Source of the DNA: Pirellulaceae bacterium
Lineage (GTDB): Bacteria; Planctomycetota; Planctomycetia; Pirellulales; Pirellulaceae
Assembly (NCBI GenBank): GCA_026004775.1
Contig: BPJU01000001.1
Location: 372,001-436,000 of the forward strand
DNA: 64,000 nt
Direction of reading: 5' to 3'
In this document: one piece after another, positions 1 through 16,032 of the stretch
How positions within the stretch are numbered: the first letter of the stretch is position 1
Layout: each line of letters starts with the position of its first letter
Translations under genes and position numbers: made by a program
Notes under the pieces: generated by a model
Seen by the model: the letters and a program-made list of their open reading frames with translations, nothing else
What the model was told of the DNA's origin: nothing
Databases searched by the model: none

Positions 1-1
1 A

Positions 2-2753
<2,752 letters not shown>

Positions 2754-2764
<11 letters not shown>

Positions 2765-4235
2765 CCTTCGCATTCGATCAGCCAATACCGGCATTTCCCG
2801 GCGGGAATTCCTTTCTCGGGCGGGAGGCGGTTTTGGGGCGGCTGCACTGGCGGTGATATTGCTGGAGGATGAGGCCTGCGGCAAGCCTGTTGTGGAAGGG
2901 CTGCATCATCCGGCTCGAGCGCGGCGCGTGGTGCAGTTGTTCATGGCCGGCGGTGCCAGCCATGTCGACTTGTTCGATTACAAACCGGAGCTGGAACGCC
3001 ATCACGGCGAGCCTTCCGATTTCGGTGAACCGGTCGAGGCGTTCCAGAATGGTCTTGGACCATGGCTCAAATCGCCTTTTCCTTTCCACCGCTATGGCCA
3101 ATGTGGCAAATGGCTGAGCGAACCGGTAGCGGCGCTCGGATCGGTGGTGGATGAAATCGCATTCATCCACAACATGGTGGGAAAAACGGGCGTCCACAGT
3201 TCGGCCACCTATCTTCAGACTACCGGATTTGTGACTCCCGGATTCCCGGGCGCCGGATGCTGGGTAAGCTACGCCCTGGGATCGATGAATGAAAATCTGC
3301 CCGCGTTTGTGGTGCTGCCTGATCATCGCGGTTATGCCTCCAATGGCCCCAAGAACTGGGATGCCGCTTTTTTGCCGGCCCGCCACCAAGGCACCGCGTT
3401 GTTTCCGAATCGTGAGGAACCGATCGAAGATCTGTTACCGCCGGGTGGGAGTTTTGTGACGCCCGAAAGTGACGCGGCGGGGCGAGAGCTGCTGCGGTGG
3501 TGGAACGAACGCCACCGCCGGGATCGGCAGGCCGATTCCCGTCTGGAAGCGCGTATCCGCAGTTACGAATTGGCGGCCCGCATGCAATTGGCCGCGCCGG
3601 AAGCACTCGACATTTCCCGTGAACCTGACTACATCCGCCGCATGTACGGGGTGGATCGCCTGGGGGCAACGTTTCCCGACGAAATCAATCCTGAAGAAGA
3701 GGCGGCTTATTTCGGCTTGAAGTGTCTGGTCGCTCGGCGGCTGCTGGAACGCGGCGTGCGGTTCGTGCAGGTCTGGTCCGGAAACGATAACGGTTTCCCT
3801 CGCCGCAACTGGGACTCTCATGAAGACATCCAGCGCGACCACGGACCGCTGGCGTGGGGTATGGCCCGAGGAGCCGCCGCGTTGATTCTGGATCTGAAAC
3901 AACGCGGCCTGCTGGACGATACGCTTGTGATCTGGACCACCGAATTCGGCCGCATGCCGTCGTCGCAAGGCAGCAAGGGGCGAGACCACAATCCGTACTG
4001 CTTCACCACGTGGCTATGCGGCGGTGGCGTGCGGGGTGGAATCAGCTACGGCCCCAGTGACCAGTGGGGATTCAAACCGCTGGATCGAGATCATCCCACC
4101 GAGGTGCACGACATCCATGCGACCATGCTGCACCTGCTGGGCATCGACCACACGCGGCTTACCGTGCGGCACGGCGGCATCGACCGGCGATTGACGGACG
4201 TGCACGGCCGCGTTTTGCATGAGATACTTTCTTAG
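2754..4235 (+). CDS. DUF1501 family protein with Tat signal
   Basis: About 493 residues. I chose the ATG at 2754, overlapping the upstream PSD1 gene by 11 bases, because it leaves a compact Tat leader (ISRREFLSRAGGGFGAAALAV) near the N-terminus; an ATG at 2736 is also in frame. DUF1501 proteins belong to the alkaline phosphatase/sulfatase-like superfamily and are exported folded. Family motifs seen are FMAGGASHVDLFDYKPEL near the start, ERGVRFVQVWSGNDNG, WDSHEDIQRDHGPLAWGMARG, LVIWTTEFGRMP and GRDHNPYCFTTWLCGGGV. Chemistry is unproven for the family. The pairing with DUF1549/DUF1553 is a planctomycete hallmark and suggests a joint periplasmic role. Confidence 0.93.
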
Positions 4236-4443
4236 CCTCATCACAGCGACGGTCGCGGGCGATGCGCTTCGTGCGAGAAAATGGGTGCTCCTCGTTCCGC
4301 TGCGGTTGGAACTTTACAGCGCCGGCCGCTGCTCTCATTGGGCGTAGCGGACTGTATGATCGGAGTCGGTTCCAAAGCTTCGATGCGCCTACGGTAATCA
4401 CGCCACCAGGACCTACTGGCCCGCGCTCCGGCGGTTTTGCTCG

Positions 4444-4476
4444 CCGGGACGGCATCGCCGGCTAGTCCCGTCCCGG
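4444..4476. terminator. Inverted repeat between convergent genes, candidate terminator
   Basis: CCGGGACGG at 4444-4452 is exactly complementary to CCGTCCCGG at 4468-4476, giving a 9-bp stem with a 15-base loop. It lies between the ends of the DUF1501 gene (plus) and the ThiF-like gene (minus), where a two-way terminator would be expected. There is no long T tract on either side, so termination is inferred from position and stem strength. Confidence 0.45.
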
Positions 4477-4500
4477 TAATGAATACCTCGTAATTTCGGA

Positions 4501-5535
4501 TCAGTTTCCGATATACCGGGCGTGCAGACTGCGGGCTTCCGCCACATCGTCTGTGCCGGACACAATGGTCCGCCCGTCGCGGAAGACCGTCAGCGTGTGT
4601 TTTTCCAATTCGAGTTTCAACAAGAACCGATTGACACTTACTTTGCCGAAAGAACTCAACCTTTGAGCCAACTCTTCCAGCCGCACCGGCTCGGTGCCGG
4701 GAAACGACAACTGCACCGCGTTCCGCCCGCAAAGCACGGCGGTTTGCGTTCCGCTGCGTCCTTCCAGCCAGGGAAAATCCGCCCCGTGGCACGCACACTG
4801 TTCAAAGCCCGTAAACACTTCTTTAAGCGGGATGCGGCGAATCTGGTTGTCCCACACATCGATCACGATAAGATCGCGATTGATGCGCTCCCACTGCCCG
4901 AGCAGTATCTTGATCGCCTCCATCGCCTCCCAGGCGGCGATCACTTGGACAATCGGTCCGAGAATGCCGGCCGTGTCGCATGTTCCGGCAACCCCGGGCG
5001 GAGGTGGTTCGGGCATCAGACACCGCAAGCAGGCGGAATCTCCCGGCAGAATCGTCAGCGTCTGCCCTTCGGATCCCAGGCAGCCTCCATAGACCCAAGG
5101 GATCTTATAACGCAGCGACGCATCATTGATGAGAAACCTCGTTTCGAAATTGTCCGTACCGTCGACGATCACATGTACACCGTCGAGCAGTTGTTGGATA
5201 TTATTCGCATTCAGATCAGCCACCACCGGTTCGACCTCGACGTCGTGATTGATCTGGCGGAGTTTTTGTGCTGCACAGACAGCCTTTGGCAATCCCGACG
5301 CCACATCCTGCTCATCGTAAAGCACCTGCCGCTGGAGATTGTTCAGCTCCAGAAAATCCCGGTCCACAATTCTCACTTTTCCCACTCCGGCTCGAACCAG
5401 GATATTGGCGGCTACCGAGCCGAGGGCTCCACAGCCGACCACCAGCGCGCACGACTCAAGCAACCGCCGCTGGCCCTCTTGCCCGATGCCGGCAAATCGC
5501 ATCTGCCGCGAATACCGTTCCCAATTGATGTTCAT
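4501..5535 (-). CDS. HesA/MoeB/ThiF family adenylyltransferase
   Basis: About 344 residues from the ATG at 5535 (MNINWERYSRQMRF); GGTGAA lies just upstream. Upstream in-frame starts would add low-complexity sequence unlike the family. The E1-like fold is clear: an ATP-binding glycine motif VVGCGALGSVAANILVRAG (about residues 31-49), DRDFLELNNLQRQVLYDEQDV, VDGTDNFETRFLINDASL, a zinc pair CLRC with a later CAC, and the catalytic-cysteine segment GTCDTAGILGPIVQVIA. Such enzymes adenylate the C-terminal glycine of a ubiquitin-like sulfur carrier (ThiS or MoaD). The last ~90 residues are not rhodanese. Without a thiS or moaD neighbour I cannot say whether it serves thiamine, molybdopterin or another pathway. 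It is the last gene of a minus-strand run behind uvrA and an unknown gene. Confidence 0.88.
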   Translation of the reverse strand: MNINWERYSRQMRFAGIGQEGQRRLLESCALVVGCGALGSVAANILVRAGVGKVRIVDRDFLELNNLQRQVLYDEQDVASGLPKAVCAAQKLRQINHDVEVEPVVADLNANNIQQLLDGVHVIVDGTDNFETRFLINDASLRYKIPWVYGGCLGSEGQTLTILPGDSACLRCLMPEPPPPGVAGTCDTAGILGPIVQVIAAWEAMEAIKILLGQWERINRDLIVIDVWDNQIRRIPLKEVFTGFEQCACHGADFPWLEGRSGTQTAVLCGRNAVQLSFPGTEPVRLEELAQRLSSFGKVSVNRFLLKLELEKHTLTVFRDGRTIVSGTDDVAEARSLHARYIGN

Positions 5536-5590
5536 GTTTTTTTCACCGCGCATATCTCTTTCAAAAATCCTAATAGATATTCGAACTGCA

Positions 5591-6464
5591 CTACCACAGA
5601 AAGAAGCCCGCCCAGCGCCCCTCCCACGACTTCCGCCACTGTGCGGCATGACGTAGAGCTTGCTCGACGTCTGATAGAGGATTGTCACAGCGTCTGGCGA
5701 TGACGATCGGCCTGGAAGGCTCTCGTTCTGTCAACTGGGCGGCAACTTGTTCTTCTATTACTACAGCCGGTACATCGGCTTCCCGGTATTGGCCGGCATC
5801 TTGGTACCAACGAGCCCAGATGAGGTTGGGCGTGAGTTGGATCGGATCGCAGGTGGTTGGCCAAGAGTGGGCTACCAGCAACCACGCGGCGGGATGGCGG
5901 GCCCACCGCCGTGCCCGCCGCAATAATTCATCCCCTTCCTGATCCGTGTAGCACACCACCGGCACCCCGTGGCGGTCGGCCTCGAAGAGAAGATCTTCCT
6001 TGGGATCTTCTATCAGCGCCGCCACTTCCATGGAGCTCCACAATTGCCAGTCGATCGCATCGGGAGCAGTGTGCACGGCTACCAGGGGGATGGGGCGCGG
6101 GCCTTGGAGGATATGCTGTCCAGCCACGGACAAGCGGTGGCAACCCCACCACCGGCTGGTGCGGGCCACACATTGGCCGGACTGGTGCAACTCCGCAGTG
6201 ACGCGGTACCGATAGGGTTGGCCGGGCGACCAGAACGCCAGATCGGGAACCGAGGCTCGCGCCAAATAAGTGGGGCCAGATCCCAGATCGACAAAGCGTG
6301 TTTTGCCGGGCAGGGTACGCACCCCTTCGCAGAACGGGCCTTGAATCCAGCCGGCCAACTCCAGTGGGTGGTCTTGGGGAGTCCGGCGAGGCAATCGCAC
6401 GTAGACGTCGGTAACGACTTCCGTGGCTCGCCCGAAGAAGATCTCCAACTGTTCTGCCAGCCAT

Positions 6465-6475
<11 letters not shown>
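5591..6475 (-). CDS. Conserved protein of unknown function downstream of uvrA
   Basis: About 294 residues, starting at an ATG that overlaps the end of uvrA by 11 bases, which implies translational coupling. I do not recognise a named family. There is no signal peptide or membrane segment. The N-terminal part is beta-rich (VVTDVYVRLPRRTP, LPGKTRFVDLGSGPTYLA). The middle and C-terminal part alternates strands and helices (VPVVCYTDQEGDELLRRARR, PAAWLLVAHSWPTTCDPIQL), and the end is Trp-rich. The position between uvrA and a ThiF-like gene suggests an operon but not a function. Confidence 0.75.
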
Positions 6476-9395
<2,920 letters not shown>

Positions 9396-9654
9396 GACCA
9401 TCCAGGATTTCCTGCCCTCGCTCCCTGCCTGGCAACCGACATGCCGGCACCCGCGGCGGCCCCAACCGCCGCCGGCCAACAGCAGATAAACCGTTATTTT
9501 ATGGCAGTTTCGCGGTAGTGACTACCTGAGGTCGCTGGATCATACTGAAACGCTGAGCAATCGAGTGATGAGTGCGTCTGTTTGTATGTGCGATTTTGAG
9601 GAAGCGCCATGGAATCCCAAACATCCCCTGGCAAGTTCCTGAACAGAATCCCGG

Positions 9655-12237
9655 TTGGCTCCACGCCGCATCTGGACCGGCACTCTGGTGCTGACGCTTC
9701 TGTGTTGCGTATCTGTTGTTCGAGGACAGGTGCGGTTGGATGCCGATCCGTGGACGGCTTTGCCCGAGTCGGACTATCGGGCGAATGTGCCGACACCCGA
9801 AGAGTATTTTGGGAACGGTTTTCGCGCGGGGAAGCGGCCGCTTGCTTATCACGAACTGGTTTCGTATTTGGATGAACTGGCGCGCCGGTCACCGCGCGTC
9901 ACCCCGTTTTCCTATGCCACCAGTTACGGCGGGCGGGTGCTGCGGTGTTATATTTTTACCAGTCCAGCGAATCACCGCCGCCTGGAACGGATCCGGGAAG
10001 CACGCGCGGCTTGGTGCGACCCGAACAACTCCGTCGCTTCGCCCCCGGACCCACCACTGGCTGTTTACCTGGCGTTCAGCGTGCATGGCAATGAGGCCAG
10101 CGGTGCCAACGCGGCGCCGCTGGTGGCCTATTATTTGGCGGCCGCGCGGTCGCCCCGTGTCAGCCAGCTTCTGGATCGCTGTGTGGTGTTGCTTGACCCG
10201 TGCCTTAACCCCGATGGTTACGATCGATTCGTCCAGTGGGTGAACGCCGCTTCCGGTCGCCTCCCGTCGTCCGATCCATACGCGCGCGAGCATCGCGAGC
10301 CGTGGCCGACCGGCCGCACGAACTACTACTGGTTCGATCTGAACCGTGACTGGCTTCCCGCCCAGCACCCCGAAACCCGGGGCCGGCTCCGGCTACTGGC
10401 ACAGTGGAAGCCCAACGCCCTTTTCGATTTCCATGAAATGGGCACCCCTTCCACCTTCTTTCTGCAGCCCGGTGTACCCTCCCGTACCAATCCGCTCATC
10501 CCGCAAGAAAACGTTTTGTTGACGGAAAAGATAAGTTACGGCGTCAGCCGGCAACTGGACATGCACGGAGTGCTGCACTTTACACGCGAACAATTCGACG
10601 ACTTCTATCCAGGAAAGGGCTCTACCTATGTCGATTTCACGGGCGGCATAGGTATTCTCTTTGAGCAAGGCACGACGCGCGGGGCGGTGCGCCGCACGGA
10701 ACTGGGGGAAATGACCTTTGGTTACACCGTGCGGAACCAGGTAGCAGCGGCCGTCGGCGCCCTGGACTCAGTAATCCAGCACGAAACGGCTCTCGTCCAA
10801 TACCAGCGACAATTCTATTGCGAGGGGATGGCATCCGGCAAACGCTCACCGGCGCGGGCCTATATCGCTTCCGCCCCTGGAGATCCGGCGCGCGCCGCTG
10901 CCTTTGAAGAGCTACTCGAACTTCATGGAATAAACTATCAAAAACTTTCTAACACTGTGATAGTAAACGAACGCCAATTTTCTCTTGAAGACTCGATTCT
11001 AATACCAACTGAACAACCAAATTTCCGGCTGTTGCAAGCGATGCTGGAAGAAAGAACCGAGTTTGAGGATGACGTTTTCTATGACGTCTCTGCGTGGAAT
11101 CCTTTCCACGCGTTCGGACTTGAGGTGTATCCGTTGACTAACGAGGTGGTAACCGGTGAACCGAAATCGGTGGAGGACGCTGCTACGCCAGCGGTAGATC
11201 CAGGGGAACGGCACGATTGGGACGAAGTGCGGTATGTTGTCATTGACTGGCGCTCCTATTTTGGCCCGAAAGTACTGTGGAAACTGCTCGAGAACGGAGT
11301 GATCACCCTGGTCGCACGGAATTCGTTCAGCGTACAGCAGGGCGATTCCGTGCAGGTGTGGCCGCCGGGAACACTTATCCTGCCGTTACAACTAGTGGAT
11401 GGGAGTTTGGACAAGGTGCCGGAGGTGTTGGCGGAGGCTCGACAAGATCATGTAAAGTGGCAGGCACTGCGGTCGGCGCGGGTGGTGGAAGGTCCCGACT
11501 TTGGGAGCAGCCGGTACGTCGCGCTTCAAAAACCCCGCGTGGCTCTGCTGGCCGGAACCTCCATCGAAGCGTCGCCCGCCGGGGAGTTGTGGTACTTGCT
11601 GGATTACCGTATGGGTATCCCGGTGACCGTGGTGGATCCGGTCGACGCGGACTCCGTCCATTGGAGTGTCTATTCGGTGGTGGCGATGCCGCCGGGTGAT
11701 TATGGGCGACTGTCGCCGCAAGCGCGCGAGCGACTGAGCCGGTGGGTCGAGCAGGGTGGTACACTTGTCAGTATGGGCCGGGCAGCCCTGATTCTGCCTG
11801 GAGGAAGCTGGGCTGAAAATGAACTGTTTATCCCGCCGTCTGAAGCCGGGCCACCGGCAGGGGGCCAGCCGGCGGCTCGCCGCTTCGGTTCGGGTGACCG
11901 CATCCCGGGAACAATTCTCACGGTGAACGGGGTTGCCGATCATCCGTTGCTTTATGGACTGCGGTTGCCCATGAAGGTGATGCGCACCGATGAGTTGCTG
12001 CTTCGCGGCGGCGATCTGGCGGACACGCCGCTGGTCTACAGCGGTACTCCCTTGGTGAGCGGGTATCTACCGGAAGCCTACCAGCGGGCCCTGCCCAACA
12101 CGGCTGCCGCTCGCGTCGTGCGGCGGGGACGCGGGGTGATCGTGGTGCTGATGGATTCGGTCGCATTCCGCGGTTACTGGTACGGGACGGACCGGCTCTT
12201 TCTTAACGCGGTGTTTTTTGGTCAACTGATGCGTTAG
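9655..12237 (+). CDS. Secreted M14-family zinc carboxypeptidase-like protein
   Basis: 860 residues from a TTG at 9655 that gives a clean Sec signal peptide (MAPRRIWTGTLVLTLLCCVSVVRGQ). The M14 zinc site is visible: HGNE (H-x-x-E) near residue 143 and the third ligand in LFDFHEMG near residue 260, with LDPCLNPDGYDRF and DLNRDW between. The long C-terminal half (about 400-860) includes a glutamine-amidotransferase-like stretch (YSVVAMPPGDYGRLSPQARERLSRWVEQGGTLVSMG), a layout known in large bacterial M14 peptidases. The likely role is extracytoplasmic peptide trimming. It stands alone, with the zinc-binding lipoprotein-like gene 80 bases downstream. Confidence 0.9.
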   Translation: MAPRRIWTGTLVLTLLCCVSVVRGQVRLDADPWTALPESDYRANVPTPEEYFGNGFRAGKRPLAYHELVSYLDELARRSPRVTPFSYATSYGGRVLRCYIFTSPANHRRLERIREARAAWCDPNNSVASPPDPPLAVYLAFSVHGNEASGANAAPLVAYYLAAARSPRVSQLLDRCVVLLDPCLNPDGYDRFVQWVNAASGRLPSSDPYAREHREPWPTGRTNYYWFDLNRDWLPAQHPETRGRLRLLAQWKPNALFDFHEMGTPSTFFLQPGVPSRTNPLIPQENVLLTEKISYGVSRQLDMHGVLHFTREQFDDFYPGKGSTYVDFTGGIGILFEQGTTRGAVRRTELGEMTFGYTVRNQVAAAVGALDSVIQHETALVQYQRQFYCEGMASGKRSPARAYIASAPGDPARAAAFEELLELHGINYQKLSNTVIVNERQFSLEDSILIPTEQPNFRLLQAMLEERTEFEDDVFYDVSAWNPFHAFGLEVYPLTNEVVTGEPKSVEDAATPAVDPGERHDWDEVRYVVIDWRSYFGPKVLWKLLENGVITLVARNSFSVQQGDSVQVWPPGTLILPLQLVDGSLDKVPEVLAEARQDHVKWQALRSARVVEGPDFGSSRYVALQKPRVALLAGTSIEASPAGELWYLLDYRMGIPVTVVDPVDADSVHWSVYSVVAMPPGDYGRLSPQARERLSRWVEQGGTLVSMGRAALILPGGSWAENELFIPPSEAGPPAGGQPAARRFGSGDRIPGTILTVNGVADHPLLYGLRLPMKVMRTDELLLRGGDLADTPLVYSGTPLVSGYLPEAYQRALPNTAAARVVRRGRGVIVVLMDSVAFRGYWYGTDRLFLNAVFFGQLMR

Positions 12238-12317
12238 GGGAGGGAAGTGCCGGGTTCGTGCAGGAATGCCTTGCCCGGTCCAAGAGGGGCGACTCGGGGA
12301 CGTTATCAACCACGGCT

Positions 12318-13294
12318 ATGCGAGTACGACAGATAGGTTCTGCTTCGGCGTGGTGCGGCTCGATTCTCGGCCTTGCGGCAGCTTGACGCTTGTGGCCTGC
12401 CGCAACCCAACGGTAAACCAGCCGTCATCCGTGTCGGGAAAGCCGAAGGTGTATGTGGATTGTTATCCGTTGGAGTACTTTGTCCAACGAATTGCGGGCA
12501 ACCTTGTGGAAGTGAAGTTTCCAGCGCCGGCGGACGTGGATCCGGCATTCTGGCAGCCTACGGCTGACCAGGTGGCCGAGTACCAGGCGGCCGATTTGAT
12601 CCTCATCAACGGAGCAGGTTATGCGCGGTGGGTCGAATACGCTTCGCTGCCACCGTCACGAGTCGAAGTGACCTCAGCGGCGTTCCAGAGCGATTACCTG
12701 CGCCTGCCGGATGCGGTCGTACACAAACACGGCCCGCAGGGAGAACACGCCCACCAGGGGTGGGCCAGCCATACGTGGCTCGATCCGCGTCAGGCTCGCC
12801 AGCAGGCGGCCGCCGTGCGCGATGCGCTGAAGCGACTGCTACCGGATCGCCAGGCAGAGCTCCAGCAGAATTGGGAACTGCTGGACCGTGATCTCGCCCA
12901 ATGGCAGACGGCACTGGAACGCTACGCAACCCCGCCGAAACGAAAAATGTTCGCCTCCCATCCGGTTTACGACTATCTGGCTCGCTTCTGCGGCTGGGAA
13001 CTCAGGAGTTTCCACTGGGAACCGAACGAAATGCCGGATGAAGAAGAGTGGAATCGCTTTCAGGAAGTCGTTAAAGAACATCCCGCGCGCTGGATGCTGT
13101 GGGAAGATGAGCCGTTGCCGCGGATTGTCGATCAGCTCGCCCGGCACCAGGTACAGCCGATCGTTTTCTATGTGTGCGGCAACCGGCCCTCCTCCGGCGA
13201 TTTTCTCACGGTGATGCAGCAGAACGTCCAGCGGTTGTCGGTTCTGGCCGAAGAGTCGGTTTCGGGCCAACAGGTGCCGGTCGATAGTGAGTGA
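12318..13294 (+). CDS. Zinc/manganese ABC transporter substrate-binding protein (ZnuA/TroA-like), start region probably frameshifted
   Basis: The body (from about 12440) is a TroA-fold metal-binding protein: PLEYFVQRIAGNLVEVKFPAPADVDPAFW, DLILINGAGYARWVE, a short His-rich loop HKHGPQGEHAHQGWASHTWLDP, SHPVYDYLARFCGWEL, and a C-terminal lobe ending in VLAEESV. The reading frame runs back to 12266 but its N-terminus is poor. The ATG at 12318, in another frame, encodes MRVRQIGSASAWCGSILGLAAA before a stop, while the body frame continues LTLVAC just there. Joined, they form a textbook lipoprotein signal with lipobox LVAC, implying one base missing near 12380. If the frame is intact, starts at 12266 or a GTG near 12349 remain. 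No permease or ATPase gene adjoins it, so the partners must be elsewhere. Confidence 0.82.
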
Positions 13295-13439
13295 TCAGGA
13301 GTGCAAGTTGCTCACCGGCTTGCATTAGTAGTCGAATGCCGAACGGCCTTGCTGGCGGCAAGTGGAAGAGGTGACGTATAAACCCTACGCCATATCCCCC
13401 ACGTTAGGGGGGCGCGGTGCGTGTTTGCCTATTCCCCTG

Positions 13440-13835
13440 CCCCCCTCACCCTGCCCTCTCCCCCCGCAAGCGGGGGGAGAGGGAGTGGGCGAGTTTTGTC
13501 CCCACTGCAAGAGGGGGTGATAAGGAGTGGATAAGTTTTGTCCCCCATGCAAGCGGGGGTGATAGGGAGTGGGTAAGTTTTTCCACCGCAAGCGGGTGTG
13601 CTAGAGGGTGGATAAGTTTTTCCACCGCAAGAGGGGGGTGCAGGGAGTGGATAAGTTTTGTCCCCCCGCAAGCGGGATGAGAGGGAGTGGGTAATTTTTT
13701 ACCCCCCGCAAGCGAGAGGGAGTGGGTAAGTTTTTACCCACCACAAGAGGGGCTGATAGGGAGTGGGTAAGTTTTGTCCCCACCGCAAGCGGGGGTGATA
13801 GGGAGTGGGTAAGTTTTTTCCGCAAGCAGCAAGCA
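13440..13835. repeat. Tandem hairpin array, ten units of about 40 bp
   Basis: Ten copies of a GCAAG core (13466, 13507, 13549, 13588, 13627, 13668, 13708, ACAAG at 13743, 13785, 13822) are spaced 35-42 bases apart. Each core is flanked by C-rich then G-rich arms that can fold into a hairpin with a CAAG-type loop. The first unit is the strongest, with CTCTCCCCCC before and GGGGGGAGAG after the core. Between hairpins the linker GGGAGTGGGTAAGTTTT recurs with small changes. Long open frames through the array on both strands come from the repeat, not from coding. From 13295 to 13439 and from 13836 to 14097 I see no gene. Confidence 0.9.
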
Positions 13836-14097
13836 GGGCGACGAGCGCGTCGTTATTGACGCGCCACGAGCGGCCTGATAGGTCGCGTATTGTTTAGCCC
13901 AAGCCAACGGCCTGGGTGGGAGGAACCGTACGGCGGATTTCCTCGTGGTGCGCGTGGCCAGGTGGCGGAGTCATACATTTCCGTTCATTGTGTGACCGTG
14001 AACGGTTCCGTCCGGCAGGCGTACGTCGCCGTTTCGACTCGATTGGCACGGGGCGGATCTAATATTCCAGGCCCGGTCCATCCTGTCACCGGAATAG

Positions 14098-15930
14098 TTA
14101 CAGCCCTCGCAGTTTCGTTTCGAATTGAACGCGCTCTTCGCTCAACAATTCTACATCGACGATTTTCCAGTATCCGTCGCGCTGTGCCACCACAAAGTGC
14201 GCTGTGTACTGGTTGGTGCGGGCATGGACATGGCCCCAGTGTTCGACGGTACCTTCTACCTGCCAGGCGCAACGTCCGGCGAATGCCGGCGAACCGTCAC
14301 GCAGGTCGCCGGTCGCTTTTGCCACAGGCAGCCGCTGCCAATCCAGGATCGATACACGGCGGATCTTGGATTGCGCCCCTCCCTGTTCCTGCATCGCCAG
14401 GCTGCGGCGCACATCCAAATACAGTTTGCGTAGCAGTGGCCCATCCACGACCAATGCCAGCGCGTCGTGCACCGCCTCTTCGTCCTTCAGATCAAACGCT
14501 CGGTAGAGTCCCGCATGTAGTTTGCGAAAAATCTGAGCTGCCTCGGCATCCGACAGTTCAGGTGGTTTCCAGGTGGGTGCTGGGATCTGGATATGGCCGT
14601 AGGGAAACAGAAGTGCGGCCAACACCGCGCAACCGCCGGCACCGGCCAGTCGAACGCGCCGCGACGCCTTCAAAAGGTAGAGAACGCCGGCCACCACGGG
14701 CATCAGGAATAACAGGCACACGGTTACCAGCGGGATGTCCCAACGAGGTGGTATTATCTGAGGAGCCGGCACGCCGGAGAGCGTGAACGCCGGCGCCGGA
14801 CGCGGATTGTCCCATCGAAACGTCTGCTCGGAACCGTACCGCCCGAATACAAACTGAAGGGTTTCGTCGCCGGCATACACAAGCGACCGCACCTGGCTGA
14901 TGTAGCGATTGAAGCGGTCCCAAGTGATCTCGACGTGTCGCGGGGGCTGTTCCAACGGATAGACCAGGATGATACCCACCCGGGCGCTGGCGACCGAGAC
15001 GCGTTTCTTGGGAGCCTGCTGCGCAAAGTCGCGAAAATCGACTCCATAAAAATCCACCCGCTGCACCCGGCCCGGAATCCGGCGGCCGTCGACCACCACC
15101 GGATTTCCCGCAAGATAGTAGGCCGCGATCTGTTCGGCGGCCTCGGGCTGCTCTTCCACCTCCAGGAACGCCTCGTCCGCCCTGGGAATAAGTACGCTGG
15201 CTTCCAGAGTCGCCAGGGGCACCAGTATTTCGTGCCGTATCTCGTGATCTTCGATATAAATAAACGAATACACCGAACTGTAACTCGTAATACCCAACAG
15301 CTCCTCACGCTGCCGGGCAAACCACTGCTCCCATTCCTGTTCAGACGCATCCGGAGCCAAAGGAGGATTGTCCCACGAAAAGCGAATCGTCACGGGCACC
15401 CCCGGAAAGAGGGTAGCATAATAAGGAGTCTCGGAACCTTCCTGCTTGACACGCAGTTGCATCTCCGCCGGAATGCCCGTCGTCTCATCCACCAGTTTCT
15501 GCATGAACGTGATAAACTCAAGCGGATGGTCCAGATCGTATTCGAATCGAAACCCATACGAGTAGCTCATCAAGTCGTCAAGTGCTATGCCCTCCTTCGG
15601 CATGGTAAACGAATCCACACCGACAGGGCGCCCCTTCAGGAGTTCACCCGACGCATCACGCATCTGGAATCTTTCTAATAGAAAAGTTTCGTGCTTGTGG
15701 CGAGCAGTTTCTATCTGATCGGGCGATATGCGGTTTTGCGCATCGGGCTGCAAGTTGTGAAACAGATATAAGTCTTCTACGAAAACATCGATTCTAACAG
15801 ATATTTTCTGCCGTTGTACGTAGACGGTTGCTTCGGTGACAGAAACCGGATGCACCGCCTTGGCTGGCCGAGCGCCCGCAAGAGCCAACATGACGGCCAA
15901 GTAGATAATGGTTGGCCTCAACTTTTTCAT
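14098..15930 (-). CDS. Secreted/membrane planctomycete protein of unknown function
   Basis: About 610 residues from the ATG at 15930, giving signal peptide MKKLRPTIIYLAVMLALAGARPAKA; in-frame starts up to 15987 exist but add a hydrophilic prefix. After the signal is a long extracytoplasmic beta-rich part (VTEATVYVQRQKISVRIDVFVEDLYLF, VPVTIRFSWDN). Then come two hydrophobic helices (DIPLVTVCLLFLMPVVAGVLYLL and LAGAGGCAVLAALLFPYG, about residues 418-460) and a C-terminal domain of about 130 residues (LSDAEAAQIFRKLHAGLYRAFD... YWKIVDVELLSEERVQ) that looks like a SnoaL/NTF2-like fold. I know no function; the layout is typical of conserved planctomycete surface proteins. Confidence 0.82.
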   Translation of the reverse strand: MKKLRPTIIYLAVMLALAGARPAKAVHPVSVTEATVYVQRQKISVRIDVFVEDLYLFHNLQPDAQNRISPDQIETARHKHETFLLERFQMRDASGELLKGRPVGVDSFTMPKEGIALDDLMSYSYGFRFEYDLDHPLEFITFMQKLVDETTGIPAEMQLRVKQEGSETPYYATLFPGVPVTIRFSWDNPPLAPDASEQEWEQWFARQREELLGITSYSSVYSFIYIEDHEIRHEILVPLATLEASVLIPRADEAFLEVEEQPEAAEQIAAYYLAGNPVVVDGRRIPGRVQRVDFYGVDFRDFAQQAPKKRVSVASARVGIILVYPLEQPPRHVEITWDRFNRYISQVRSLVYAGDETLQFVFGRYGSEQTFRWDNPRPAPAFTLSGVPAPQIIPPRWDIPLVTVCLLFLMPVVAGVLYLLKASRRVRLAGAGGCAVLAALLFPYGHIQIPAPTWKPPELSDAEAAQIFRKLHAGLYRAFDLKDEEAVHDALALVVDGPLLRKLYLDVRRSLAMQEQGGAQSKIRRVSILDWQRLPVAKATGDLRDGSPAFAGRCAWQVEGTVEHWGHVHARTNQYTAHFVVAQRDGYWKIVDVELLSEERVQFETKLRGL

Positions 15931-16032
15931 GTTAGAAAACATTCTTGCATGTTTTGGCATGCTCATTGTGTCTTCTGGAGGTAACACGCGTGTCTGATGG
16001 ACGCTACACGTCGCGTTATGAAGCTCGGCAAG

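Noticed and set aside
4522-5703. 393-codon plus-strand frame antisense to the ThiF-like gene
   Set aside because: The minus strand carries clear E1-like motifs; this frame is Arg/His-rich, has no motif and no ribosome site.
13417-13680. Open frames on both strands through the 13.4 kb array
   Set aside because: They arise from a repeat of about 40 bases with few stops; the peptides are repeat translations.
13440-13835. CRISPR array
   Set aside because: Units abut with no unique spacers, arms drift strongly and there are no cas genes nearby.
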